A DNA stretch of 7,893 nt from Flavobacteriales bacterium (GCA_020635565.1 JACJZN010000004.1:1-7893); one strand, 5' to 3'. Positions 1-7,077 are shown, numbered from the stretch's first letter. Numbers and translations: made by a program. Notes: generated by a model not told the origin, from the sequence alone.

Positions 1-328
1 TTGGTACCTATTACCAATAAAAAGACGCAAATTTAATCAAAAATTGGTTATTTATCCATTGAAAAAAGGGTGCCCGAGAGTCATTCTGAATTTTATTTAC
101 TAAGACCTTTCAGTTCGATTTGAAAAGGAATATAAGATATTTTATTGGAAGTTATTGAAAAGATGCTTCCCATTTGATCGATTTTACTACCATTTGCCTA
201 TATCATATTCACCTTTGTTAGAATAATGTATTGGTGAACATGAGCATTATTTTTCATGTATTGCTTTTATAGTCGTTAAGTATCCTTGCATTATTTGGTT
301 AAATGTTATATGTTTGTTTTCTCATTGT
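1..328. other. gene-free upstream region of the heptose operon
   Basis: I found no supportable coding region in these 328 AT-rich bases on either strand. The left edge carries a perfect 6-bp inverted repeat (ttggta at 1-6, taccaa at 12-17, 5-base loop). It may be the stem of a terminator for a gene outside the window, but no T-run follows it on the plus strand. The right end holds a candidate promoter, described separately. The remainder shows nothing I can name. Confidence 0.6.
285..316 (+). promoter_or_regulatory. candidate Bacteroidota-type promoter for the heptose operon
   Basis: A TATGTTTG at 309-316 matches the Bacteroidota -7 consensus TAnnTTTG exactly. A CTTG at 285-288 lies upstream with a 20-base spacer, close to the usual -33 TTG spacing. 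Transcription would then start near 320-323, leaving a leader of only about 6-9 bases before the ATG at 329. The box overlaps a TTG at 314 that could otherwise be read as an earlier start codon, which argues against that start. The assignment rests on consensus matching only. Confidence 0.5.
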
Positions 329-1447
329 ATGATCTTGCCATTGTCAAAAATCATCATCATCGGACCTGCATATCCACTTCGTGGAGGACTTGCCACTTTT
401 GACGAGAGATTGGCTAGGCAATGCATCGCAGAAGGTCATGATGTAAAAATATATACCTTCAGCCTCCAATATCCCAACTTCTTATTTCCTGGCAAGACAC
501 AATATTCTGAAAGCGCACCACCTGAAGATCTTTCAATTCGTGTTTGTATCAATTCTATCAATCCTTTGAATTGGTGGAAGGTGGCAAAGGCCTTGGATAA
601 AGAGCAAGCTGATGTTATTTTAGTGCGCTATTGGCTACCTTTCATGGGGCCGTGTCTCGGCAGTATCTTGAGGTGGATGAAAAAAAGCAAAACACTTAAG
701 ATTGCCTTGGTGGATAATGCAATTCCACATGAAAAAAGAATGGGAGACGGTGTCTTTACCAGATATTTTATTGGTGCAATTGATAGGTTTGTTGTGATGA
801 GTCACAAGGTGAAGACAGATCTCATGTCATTTGGAGTCAAAGAAATTCTGGTGAAGGAACATCCATTGTATGATAACTTTGGTCAGGCCGAAGATGCATC
901 TGAAGCACGACGCAAGTTAAGTTTGCCCGAAGACGTAAAAATATTTTTGTTTTTTGGATTCATTCGTCATTACAAGGGTCTAGATCTTTTGATTGATGCA
1001 TTGCAATACCTAGAAGAATGGAATGGAAAATACGCCTTGGTCATTGCCGGAGAGTTTTATGCCGGAGAAGACGATATAAAAACTAAAATAAATGAATCTT
1101 CATCCAAAGATCATATTATTCTTCATACCCATTTCATCAAAGATGAAGATGTGAAATTGTATTTCAGCGCTGCGGATTGGGTTATTCAGCCATACAGACA
1201 TGCCACACAAAGCGGAGTTACACCATTAGCATATCACTTTGAGAAACCAATGATTGTGACCAATGTTGGCAATCTTCCTTTAATGGTTCCAAATGGTATT
1301 GGCATTGTAGTTCAACCTGATCCTGTCTCTATTGCTGAAGGGATGAAGGAAAGCTTCTCCTTTGATTTCACTAGTTTTAGAAAGGCCATTGGGCCAGAGA
1401 AGAAAAAATACAGCTGGGAAACATTTACAAAGGATTTGTTTTCCTAA
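329..1447 (+). CDS. GT4-like (GT-B fold) glycosyltransferase
   Basis: This probable retaining sugar transferase of 372 residues acts in the cytoplasm or at the inner face of the membrane. The N-terminal domain opens with the Rossmann strand KIIIIGPAYPLRGG (7-20), whose glycine-rich loop is typical of GT4 nucleotide-sugar enzymes. The C-terminal domain starts near 204 with FLFFGFIRHYKGLDLLIDAL (206-225), including the conserved R..KG segment, followed by VIAGEF (238-243) and KPMIVTNVGNLPLMV (306-320). The usual EX7E motif is not recognisable: the region reads QPYRHATQSGVTPLAY (287-302). I chose ATG 329; an in-frame TTG at 314 lies inside the likely promoter box. It heads an operon 27 bp ahead of hddA, so transfer of heptose or assembly of a heptose-containing surface glycan is the natural guess. 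Donor and acceptor cannot be read from sequence. Confidence 0.85.
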   Translation: MILPLSKIIIIGPAYPLRGGLATFDERLARQCIAEGHDVKIYTFSLQYPNFLFPGKTQYSESAPPEDLSIRVCINSINPLNWWKVAKALDKEQADVILVRYWLPFMGPCLGSILRWMKKSKTLKIALVDNAIPHEKRMGDGVFTRYFIGAIDRFVVMSHKVKTDLMSFGVKEILVKEHPLYDNFGQAEDASEARRKLSLPEDVKIFLFFGFIRHYKGLDLLIDALQYLEEWNGKYALVIAGEFYAGEDDIKTKINESSSKDHIILHTHFIKDEDVKLYFSAADWVIQPYRHATQSGVTPLAYHFEKPMIVTNVGNLPLMVPNGIGIVVQPDPVSIAEGMKESFSFDFTSFRKAIGPEKKKYSWETFTKDLFS

Positions 1448-1474
1448 CACTAATATTTACCTTTACATCTTTTT

Positions 1475-2509
1475 ATGCATTACAATTATAGAAGTAGGGC
1501 ACCACTGCGGTTAGGCTTGGCGGGAGGAGGTACGGATGTCAGTCCGTACTGTGATCTGTATGGTGGCTTCATTCTTAATGCGACTATTTCGCTTTTTGCA
1601 TACGTGGATTTGGAATTGACAAATGATAAAACTTTGACTTTTCAGGCCAAGGATATGGAATTTTCGCAGCAATATTCTATGGATGATGTCATTGATACTG
1701 AAGGCCCACTGAATTTGTTGAAAGGCGTGTATAATCGCATACAAAGGGACTATCCATTTGACCACAATGGATTGAAACTTACCACGTATGTGCAAGCTCC
1801 ACCTGGATCAGGATTAGGTTCTTCATCTACATTAGTGGTGGCATTGATCGGTGCTTTTGTAGAGATGCTGAAATTACCACTTGGCGAGTACGATATTGCA
1901 CATTATGCTTACGAGATAGAGAGAATTGACCTGCAAATGGCGGGTGGAAGGCAAGACCAATATGCTGCTACATTTGGTGGGTTTAATTTTATGGAATTTT
2001 ATAGTAACGACAAAACTATTGTCAATCCACTGAAAATAAAACCGGAAAATATTTGGGAACTTGAGAAAAACATTGTGCTTTTTTATACATCTCAGAGTAG
2101 AGAATCTTCAAAAATCATCGAAGAGCAAGCGTCAAATGTAAAGCAAAATAAACAGTCCTCTATCGAAGCCATGCACAACATTAAAAAGCAGAGCATGATG
2201 ATGAAGAATGCCTTACTTAGAGGCGATATGAATGCGATTGGCGAGATATTTGACTTTGGACACGAGCATAAAAAAAATATGGCATCATCCATCACAAACT
2301 CTACGCTAGATGAGATTTATGCAACTGCAAAAAAAGCAGGTGCATCAGGAGGAAAGATTAGTGGTGCCGGAGGTGGTGGTTTTATGATTTTTTATTGTCC
2401 CGGTACGACTCGATTTGATGTCATCAGATCATTGAATAAATTTAATGGTAAAATTATTTCATTTTTATTTACACCTTCCGGCCTTAATTATTGGTCTGTG
2501 TTGAAGTAA
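1475..2509 (+). CDS. hddA: D-glycero-alpha-D-manno-heptose 7-phosphate kinase (GHMP family)
   Basis: This cytoplasmic enzyme phosphorylates C1 of D-glycero-D-manno-heptose 7-phosphate with ATP, giving the alpha-1,7-bisphosphate. At 344 residues it has the usual length. All three GHMP motifs are visible: RAPLRLGLAGGGTD at 8-21; the ATP-binding loop PPGSGLGSSST at 109-119; and the C-terminal glycine-rich KISGAGGGGFM at 294-304. GGRQDQYAATFGG (157-169) is the substrate-side segment typical of the HddA and fucokinase-like subgroup. The gene starts 27 bp after the glycosyltransferase and ends 26 bp before gmhA, whose product supplies its substrate. That context favours HddA over other sugar-1-kinases of the family. 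No Shine-Dalgarno site is present, as is usual for Bacteroidota. Confidence 0.88.
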   Translation: MHYNYRSRAPLRLGLAGGGTDVSPYCDLYGGFILNATISLFAYVDLELTNDKTLTFQAKDMEFSQQYSMDDVIDTEGPLNLLKGVYNRIQRDYPFDHNGLKLTTYVQAPPGSGLGSSSTLVVALIGAFVEMLKLPLGEYDIAHYAYEIERIDLQMAGGRQDQYAATFGGFNFMEFYSNDKTIVNPLKIKPENIWELEKNIVLFYTSQSRESSKIIEEQASNVKQNKQSSIEAMHNIKKQSMMMKNALLRGDMNAIGEIFDFGHEHKKNMASSITNSTLDEIYATAKKAGASGGKISGAGGGGFMIFYCPGTTRFDVIRSLNKFNGKIISFLFTPSGLNYWSVLK

Positions 2510-2535
2510 GCATCTTTTAAAATCGAAATTGTTTT

Positions 2536-3114
2536 ATGAACATATCCATAAGAGACATCATTACAAAATCCATCCAAACGAAGGAGAAAATATTGGGTGA
2601 TCCAACCATTTTGGAACAGATTCAAAGTTGTGTAGATGTCATCGTCGCAGCATTAGAATCCGGCAACAAAATATTGTTTTGTGGCAACGGTGGTAGCGCA
2701 GCAGACGCCCAGCATTTATCAGCAGAACTTACTGGTAGATTTTATAAAAATAGGAAGTCTTTGCCTTCTGATGCACTCCATTGTAATACGTCATATCTGA
2801 CTGCTGTGGCCAATGATTATGGGTATGAACATGTGTATTCTAGATTGTTGGAAGGTATTGGTAAATCCGGTGACATCTTGGTATGTCTGAGTACGAGTGG
2901 AAATAGTGTTAATCTCCTACGGTGCATGGAAAAAGCAAGTGAAATGAGCATTAAAAATATTGCTTTTACAGGAAGTTCAGGAGGTCTTATGCTTGATAAA
3001 GCAGATATTTGCCTTCGAGTACCATCAAATGATACTCCACGCATACAAGAAAGCCATATTATGATTGGGCATATTATATGTGAACTTGTAGAGTCCACAC
3101 TTTTTCCCGAATAG
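2536..3114 (+). CDS. gmhA: sedoheptulose-7-phosphate isomerase (phosphoheptose isomerase)
   Basis: GmhA converts sedoheptulose 7-phosphate to D-glycero-D-manno-heptose 7-phosphate, the first committed step of activated heptose synthesis. The 192-residue protein is a single SIS domain of normal length. The phosphate-binding segment GNGGSAADAQHLSAEL spans 50-65, and a second serine-rich phosphate loop LSTSGNS lies at 118-124. Residues equivalent to the zinc ligands of E. coli GmhA appear to be present as H60, E64, Q171 and H179 (in RIQESHIMIGHIICE, 169-183). It sits between the kinase and the nucleotidyltransferase of the same pathway, and only one base separates its stop codon from the hddC start, implying co-transcription and probable translational coupling. 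DiaA, another SIS paralogue, is possible but unlikely here. Confidence 0.92.
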   Translation: MNISIRDIITKSIQTKEKILGDPTILEQIQSCVDVIVAALESGNKILFCGNGGSAADAQHLSAELTGRFYKNRKSLPSDALHCNTSYLTAVANDYGYEHVYSRLLEGIGKSGDILVCLSTSGNSVNLLRCMEKASEMSIKNIAFTGSSGGLMLDKADICLRVPSNDTPRIQESHIMIGHIICELVESTLFPE

Positions 3115-3115
3115 T

Positions 3116-3826
3116 ATGGAAGCAATTGTTTTAGCAGGAGGATTTGGTACCAGATTAAGGTCATCAGTGCCTGATTTGCCAAAATGTATGGCGCCGATCC
3201 ATGGCCATCCTTTTCTGCATTATTTAATCCAATATGCTACAAAAGCAGGTATACAAAAAATCGTTTTTGCCCTTGGATACAAAGCGGACATCATCATTGA
3301 TTACTTACAGTTATATACATCGGACATCGTATTTGATTATGTTATAGAAGACATCCCATTGGGCACAGGTGGTGCCATTTTAAATGCAATGCAGAAAACG
3401 TCAGAAACACATCCAATCATTCTCAATGGAGATACTTTCTACGATGTGGATTTAAAGTTGTTGCATGCCTATCACTTGCAATCGCAGGCGCACATCACCA
3501 TCGCTCTAAAACCCATGCAAAATTTTGCAAGGTATGGCGCAGTAACCCTTGATGAGAATGGGATAGTAACCGAATTCGCTGAAAAAAAACCTTGTAAATC
3601 CGGAAATATCAATGGTGGGATTTACGTCATCGATAAAGCTTGGTACACATCATTGGAATTAGGAGCGCAGTTCAGTTTTGAAGTAGATGTGTTATCTCGA
3701 AACGTAGGATTTGATACGATCTATGGTTGGATAGATGATGGTTATTTTATAGACATAGGCATTCCTGAAGATTTTGAGAGAGCGCAAACGGAACTTTTTC
3801 AATTATGTTCGGAAAGCAAACAATAG
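3116..3826 (+). CDS. hddC: D-glycero-alpha-D-manno-heptose 1-phosphate nucleotidyltransferase (probably guanylyltransferase)
   Basis: This 236-residue nucleotidyltransferase of the RmlA/GlmU-N fold (NTP_transferase) activates a sugar 1-phosphate, here most likely heptose 1-phosphate with GTP to give GDP-heptose. The signature LAGGFGTRLR lies at 6-15, followed by LPKCMAPI (21-28) with the phosphate-contacting lysine. PLGTGGAI (81-88) is the base- and sugar-binding loop, NGDTF (104-108) carries the metal-binding aspartate D106, NGGIYV is at 166-171, and a second acidic segment FEVD is at 188-191. DIGIPED (213-219) is the characteristic C-terminal motif. No hexapeptide-repeat domain is attached. 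The GDP rather than ADP or CDP preference is inferred from its pairing with HddA and GmhA, not from a residue I can read. It is the last gene of the heptose block, with 65 bp before mqnC. Confidence 0.85.
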   Translation: MEAIVLAGGFGTRLRSSVPDLPKCMAPIHGHPFLHYLIQYATKAGIQKIVFALGYKADIIIDYLQLYTSDIVFDYVIEDIPLGTGGAILNAMQKTSETHPIILNGDTFYDVDLKLLHAYHLQSQAHITIALKPMQNFARYGAVTLDENGIVTEFAEKKPCKSGNINGGIYVIDKAWYTSLELGAQFSFEVDVLSRNVGFDTIYGWIDDGYFIDIGIPEDFERAQTELFQLCSESKQ

Positions 3827-3891
3827 CCATTTGAATATAAAACCATACCGATGAGTTGCTTGTTACAGAGTATAAAATTTGAGAATCAGAT
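3827..3891. other. spacer between heptose block and mqnC
   Basis: The 65-bp gap contains no gene and no hairpin with a T-run that I can see. TATAAAATTTG at 3871-3881 is a near match to the TAnnTTTG box (one extra base between TA and TTTG), but no well-spaced TTTG lies upstream. It could be a weak internal promoter just before mqnC; read-through from the heptose operon is equally plausible. Confidence 0.35.
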
Positions 3892-5040
3892 ATGAATTAT
3901 CAGATATCCGATCTTTTACATAAAGCACTAAAAAGGGATTTCCTCAGTGCTGAAGAAGGTGTTTTTTTGTTTGAAAATGCACCCACGTCAGAATTAATGT
4001 ACGTTGGGAATACTTTACGACAGTGGCATGTCCCCAATCAAATTGTGACATGGATCATCGACAGAAATTCGAATACCACCAATGTGTGTGTTGCCAATTG
4101 CAAATTTTGCAATTTTTATAGAATTCCGGGTCATGCAGAATCTTATATAACATCCATCGAAGAATATAAGCAAAAAATAGAAGAAACTTTCAAATTTGGT
4201 GGCGAGCAGTTACTTTTACAAGGTGGACACCATCCCGATTTGGGTTTAGATTATTACGTTTCCCTTTTTAAGGAATTGAAATCGCTTTATCCTACCTTGA
4301 AACTTCACGCGTTAGGGCCTCCTGAGATTGCACATATTGCAAAGCTGGAACAAGCTTCACATACAGAGGTTTTATCAGCTTTGAAAGAAGCCGGTCTCGA
4401 TTCTTTACCTGGTGCGGGGGCAGAGATATTGAGTGATAGGGTGAGAAGATTGATATCAAAGGGGAAATGTGGCGGCCAAGAGTGGCTCGATGTGATGAGA
4501 GCAGCACACCAACTGCATATCACTACTTCCGCTACGATGATGTTTGGACATGTTGAGACCAATCTTGAGAGAATGGAGCATTTTGTTGCTCTCAGACAAG
4601 TGCAGTCAGAAAAACCGGAGGATGCGCATGGCTTTTTAGCTTTTATTCCTTGGCCATTTATGGATGAAGGTACATTATTGAAAAAATTGAAGAAAGCCAG
4701 AAACCAATGTAGTGGCGATGAATATGTCAGAATGATAGCAATGTCGAGAATCATGCTTCCAAATATTGTCAATGTCCAAGCATCATGGCTGACAGTGGGT
4801 AAGAAGGTTGCTCAGGTTTGCTTACATGCCGGCGCTAATGATTGGGGAAGTATCATGATAGAAGAAAATGTGGTTTCAGCGGCAGGTGCTGCCTTTAGAT
4901 TCACAGCTGAAGGTATCCAAAACGCTATCTCTGAAGCGGGATTCACGCCACAACTTCGAAATCAACAATATGAGTACAGAACCTTGCCCTCTCATATCGT
5001 ACAGCAGGAACTGAATCATAAAACAATGATTGTCAATTGA
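3892..5040 (+). CDS. mqnC: cyclic dehypoxanthinyl futalosine synthase (radical SAM, menaquinone synthesis)
   Basis: MqnC uses a 4Fe-4S cluster and S-adenosylmethionine to cyclise dehypoxanthine futalosine, a middle step of the futalosine route to menaquinone in the cytoplasm. The 382-residue protein has the usual length. The cluster-binding CX3CX2C motif is CVANCKFC (66-73), with C66, C70 and C73. LLLQGGHHPDLGLDYY (107-122) and LHALGPPEI (138-146) are characteristic of the MqnC/MqnE/CofH group. LPGAGAEIL (172-180) corresponds to the family's LPGGGAEIL, with alanine in place of the middle glycine. The C-terminal NDWGSIMIEENVVSAAG (316-332) is strongly MqnC-like and separates it from MqnE. No other menaquinone gene is in the window; dispersed mqn genes are common in Bacteroidota. 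The GNAT gene follows with no intervening base. Confidence 0.93.
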   Translation: MNYQISDLLHKALKRDFLSAEEGVFLFENAPTSELMYVGNTLRQWHVPNQIVTWIIDRNSNTTNVCVANCKFCNFYRIPGHAESYITSIEEYKQKIEETFKFGGEQLLLQGGHHPDLGLDYYVSLFKELKSLYPTLKLHALGPPEIAHIAKLEQASHTEVLSALKEAGLDSLPGAGAEILSDRVRRLISKGKCGGQEWLDVMRAAHQLHITTSATMMFGHVETNLERMEHFVALRQVQSEKPEDAHGFLAFIPWPFMDEGTLLKKLKKARNQCSGDEYVRMIAMSRIMLPNIVNVQASWLTVGKKVAQVCLHAGANDWGSIMIEENVVSAAGAAFRFTAEGIQNAISEAGFTPQLRNQQYEYRTLPSHIVQQELNHKTMIVN

Positions 5041-5598
5041 ATGCGTATATATAAGACATTTCAAACCGAAAGGCTATTTTTAAGACCTACTGATACATCA
5101 GACGCAGAGTTTGTGTACCGTCTATTCAATTCGCCGGTTTGGTTGGCCAATATTGGTGACAGAAAAGTGTACAGTATCAAAGAAGCTGAGGACTATATCC
5201 AAAATAAAATGATAGCACAATTGGAGCGATTGGGCTATGCTAATTATACTTTAATTTTGAAAAATACAGATCAAAAGATTGGCGTCTGTGGACTGTATGA
5301 CCGCCCAACATTGGAAGGAGTGGATTTGGGTTATGCCTTGCTTGAAGAGTTTTTCGGACAAGGATATGCTACTGAAGCTGCTGAAAGAATCTTGAATGCG
5401 GGGTTTAATGTTTTCGGACTTGAAGTTGTTCAAGCGATTACATTACCATCCAATATATCGTCACAACGTGTTCTGGAAAAGATCGGTATGCGGTTTCATA
5501 AACTATTTTTTATGGAAGGAGATCCTGAAGAATTGATGTTGTATCGATTGGAACGAAACGCATACCTATCATTGGATACAAATAATACAAATATATAA
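5041..5598 (+). CDS. GNAT-family N-acetyltransferase (RimJ/RimL-like)
   Basis: This protein of 185 residues is a cytoplasmic acetyl-CoA-dependent acetyltransferase of the Acetyltransf_3 (RimJ/RimL) type. It opens with TERLFLRPT (9-17), the first strand typical of this group. The acetyl-CoA pyrophosphate loop is FGQGYATEA (105-113), a form of the Q/RxxGxG/A signature, after the strand LGYALLEEF (96-104). The C-terminal motif LPSNISSQRVLEKIGM (135-150) carries the conserved N-x-x-S-x-x-V-L-E-K-x-G-M pattern. The last dozen residues, rich in Asn and Thr, extend past the usual domain end. The ATG directly abuts the mqnC stop (tgaatg), so translation is probably coupled. The substrate could be a ribosomal protein N-terminus, another protein or a small molecule; nothing in the sequence decides this, and a menaquinone role is not implied by adjacency alone. 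Confidence 0.85.
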   Translation: MRIYKTFQTERLFLRPTDTSDAEFVYRLFNSPVWLANIGDRKVYSIKEAEDYIQNKMIAQLERLGYANYTLILKNTDQKIGVCGLYDRPTLEGVDLGYALLEEFFGQGYATEAAERILNAGFNVFGLEVVQAITLPSNISSQRVLEKIGMRFHKLFFMEGDPEELMLYRLERNAYLSLDTNNTNI

Positions 5599-5609
5599 AA
5601 TATTTGTAT
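5585..5609 (+). terminator. AT-rich hairpin across the GNAT stop codon
   Basis: A perfect 10-bp inverted repeat (5585-5594 with 5600-5609) has a 5-base loop, ataaa, containing most of the UAA stop codon. The stem is almost entirely A-T and no clean T-run follows, so it would be a weak intrinsic terminator. A role in 3'-end stability or in slowing ribosomes at the stop is equally possible. Confidence 0.35.
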
Positions 5610-5784
5610 ATAATTACTTACATATTAAATATTTTATAAGATATTCATTAACATTTCATTGTATGTTATACAGGTTGCAATTTGTGACTATTTTTGTGTA
5701 GTTAGTCCAAATTATGACTTTTTTAAGGTACATTTGTACTACAAAAAGGAAAATCAATTTTTTAATCTTTCAAAATTTTAAAGC
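5599..5784. other. AT-rich spacer and leader upstream of the DUF937-OmpA gene
   Basis: This 186-bp spacer is very A/T-rich and has no supportable ORF. It contains two exact matches to TAnnTTTG (5689-5696 and 5729-5736) and a long A/T-rich stretch immediately before the ATG at 5785, which suits Bacteroidota translation initiation without a Shine-Dalgarno site. Confidence 0.6.
5729..5736 (+). promoter_or_regulatory. candidate -7 promoter box for the DUF937-OmpA gene
   Basis: TACATTTG matches the Bacteroidota TAnnTTTG consensus exactly and would start transcription near 5740-5743, giving a leader of about 42-45 bases. No good TTTG lies at the proper -33 distance; the nearest is a poor TTAG at 5702-5705 with a 23-base spacer. 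A second exact box, TATTTTTG at 5689-5696, also lacks a well-placed partner. At least one is likely used, since the preceding gene is 186 bp away and ends in a hairpin. Confidence 0.4.
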
Positions 5785-7020
5785 ATGTCAATTAATTTAT
5801 TGGATTTAGTTAAAGATCAAGTAACTGGTGCACTTACTAAGCAAGCGAGTAGCTTCCTTGGCGAATCTGAATCATCAGTAGGGTCTGCGCTGGGAGCAAT
5901 AATGCCAACATTGTTGGGCTCTGTAGTCCAAAAATCTTCTACTTCTTCTGGTGCTCAAGGCATCATGGATATGGTTGGAAAATTAGACTTAGGGTCATTG
6001 AGTAATATTGCTTCATTGTTTGCTGGAGGCGCAAGTAGCGTCAACGGTTTGATGAACAGTGGAGGTGGAATTGTGGATGCATTATTAGGAAATAAGACAT
6101 CAGGAGTATTAGACTTAGTTACAAAATTGAGTGGAATGAAGAGTGGTTCTTCATCTTCATTATTGAAAATGGCAGCACCGTTTTTAATGGGTATTATTGG
6201 AAATCAGATAAAAGGTAAAGGTCTTGGATTCTTAACTGATTTATTATCAGGACAGAAAAAATATGTCAACGACGCATTACCTGCAGGTATGGGAAGCCTT
6301 CTAGGTTTTGCAAACCTTGGAAGCACTGGTTCAACATCTACTAAAACAACTTCTTCACATCACACTTCTTCAAATGGAGGTGGAAACAATTGGTTGAAGT
6401 GGTTACTACCATTGTTATTGGCGGCTGCAGTTTTGTATTGGTTGAGTTCAAGAGGATGTGGTGAAAAGATGGTTGATGCCACTAAAGACGCTGCTCAAAC
6501 AGTTGAAAATACAGCAGCTAATGCAGTGGACGCGGTTGATTCATTAGGAAAGGCTGCCGCTAATTTCTTCACAAAGAAATTGAGCACAGGATTTGATTTG
6601 ATGAATGCTGCTACTGATGGTATTGAAAGCCAATTGATCAACTTCATCGAAGATGGTTCAAAAGTAGTTGACAAAACTACTTGGTTCAACTTTGACAGAT
6701 TGTTGTTTGATACTGGAAAAGCAACACTTCAACCACAAAGTCAAGAACAGCTTAAAAATATCGCTGAAATATTGAAAGCATATCCAAATGTCAATATCAA
6801 AATCGGTGGATACACAGATAATGTTGGAGATCCAAAATCAAACCTTAAACTAAGTGCTGATAGAGCAAATACCGTTATGGCTGAATTAGTAGCTATGGGT
6901 ATTGATAAGGGCAGATTAGAAGCTGAGGGATATGGACAAGAACACCCAGTAGCATCAAATGATACTGAAGAAGGTCGTCAGCAAAACAGAAGAATTGCAG
7001 TACGAGTGACCAAAAAGTAA
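5785..7020 (+). CDS. DUF937 - transmembrane - OmpA peptidoglycan-binding protein
   Basis: This 411-residue protein probably links the inner membrane to the cell wall. Residues 1-178 form a DUF937 (YidB-like) region: amphipathic helices rich in Gly, Ser, Ala and Leu, starting MSINLLDLVKDQV and containing SALGAIMPTLLGSVV (34-48). A Ser/Thr/His/Gly linker spans 179-201. A single hydrophobic segment, WLKWLLPLLLAAAVLYWL (203-220), is followed by an Ala-rich helical stretch (about 230-290). The C-terminal OmpA domain (about 300-410) shows FDRLLFDTGKATL (303-315) and the peptidoglycan-binding pattern GGYTDNVGD (341-349), then LSADRANTV (356-364) with D345 and R360 in the expected places, ending NRRIAVRV (401-408). 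There is no signal peptide, so the internal helix should anchor it with DUF937 in the cytoplasm and OmpA in the periplasm. It is monocistronic, with a terminator right after it. The function of DUF937 is unknown. Confidence 0.85.
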   Translation: MSINLLDLVKDQVTGALTKQASSFLGESESSVGSALGAIMPTLLGSVVQKSSTSSGAQGIMDMVGKLDLGSLSNIASLFAGGASSVNGLMNSGGGIVDALLGNKTSGVLDLVTKLSGMKSGSSSSLLKMAAPFLMGIIGNQIKGKGLGFLTDLLSGQKKYVNDALPAGMGSLLGFANLGSTGSTSTKTTSSHHTSSNGGGNNWLKWLLPLLLAAAVLYWLSSRGCGEKMVDATKDAAQTVENTAANAVDAVDSLGKAAANFFTKKLSTGFDLMNAATDGIESQLINFIEDGSKVVDKTTWFNFDRLLFDTGKATLQPQSQEQLKNIAEILKAYPNVNIKIGGYTDNVGDPKSNLKLSADRANTVMAELVAMGIDKGRLEAEGYGQEHPVASNDTEEGRQQNRRIAVRVTKK

Positions 7021-7044
7021 TTTTGAGAGTACTTAAAACAATTG

Positions 7045-7077
7045 AAGGTCGGCAAGATAAACTTGTCGACCTTTTTT
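7045..7077 (+). terminator. Rho-independent terminator of the DUF937-OmpA gene
   Basis: A 12-bp stem (aaggtcggcaag at 7045-7056 with cttgtcgacctt at 7062-7073) has one G.T wobble and a 5-base loop, ataaa. It runs directly into a six-T tract at 7072-7077. It lies 25 bases after the stop codon of the OmpA-domain gene. On the opposite strand the stem is followed by a poorer U-tract, so termination of the convergent minus-strand gene would be weaker. Confidence 0.9.

Noticed and set aside
1..17. Left-edge hairpin as an intrinsic terminator
   Set aside because: The stem is only 6 bp and is followed by an A-rich rather than T-rich stretch; the upstream gene it might serve is not visible.
314..328. 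TTG at 314 as start of the glycosyltransferase
   Set aside because: It lies inside the TATGTTTG promoter box, and the ATG at 329 leads straight into the first conserved strand.
2817..3182. 121-codon minus-strand open frame across gmhA and hddC
   Set aside because: It is antisense to two well-supported genes, including their conserved motifs, and has no recognisable family features.
3871..3881. TATAAAATTTG as the mqnC promoter
   Set aside because: The spacing inside the box is one base too long and no -33 partner is suitably placed; noted only as a weak possibility.
4305..4772. 155-codon minus-strand open frame within mqnC
   Set aside because: It is fully antisense to strongly conserved mqnC coding sequence and shows no domain pattern of its own.
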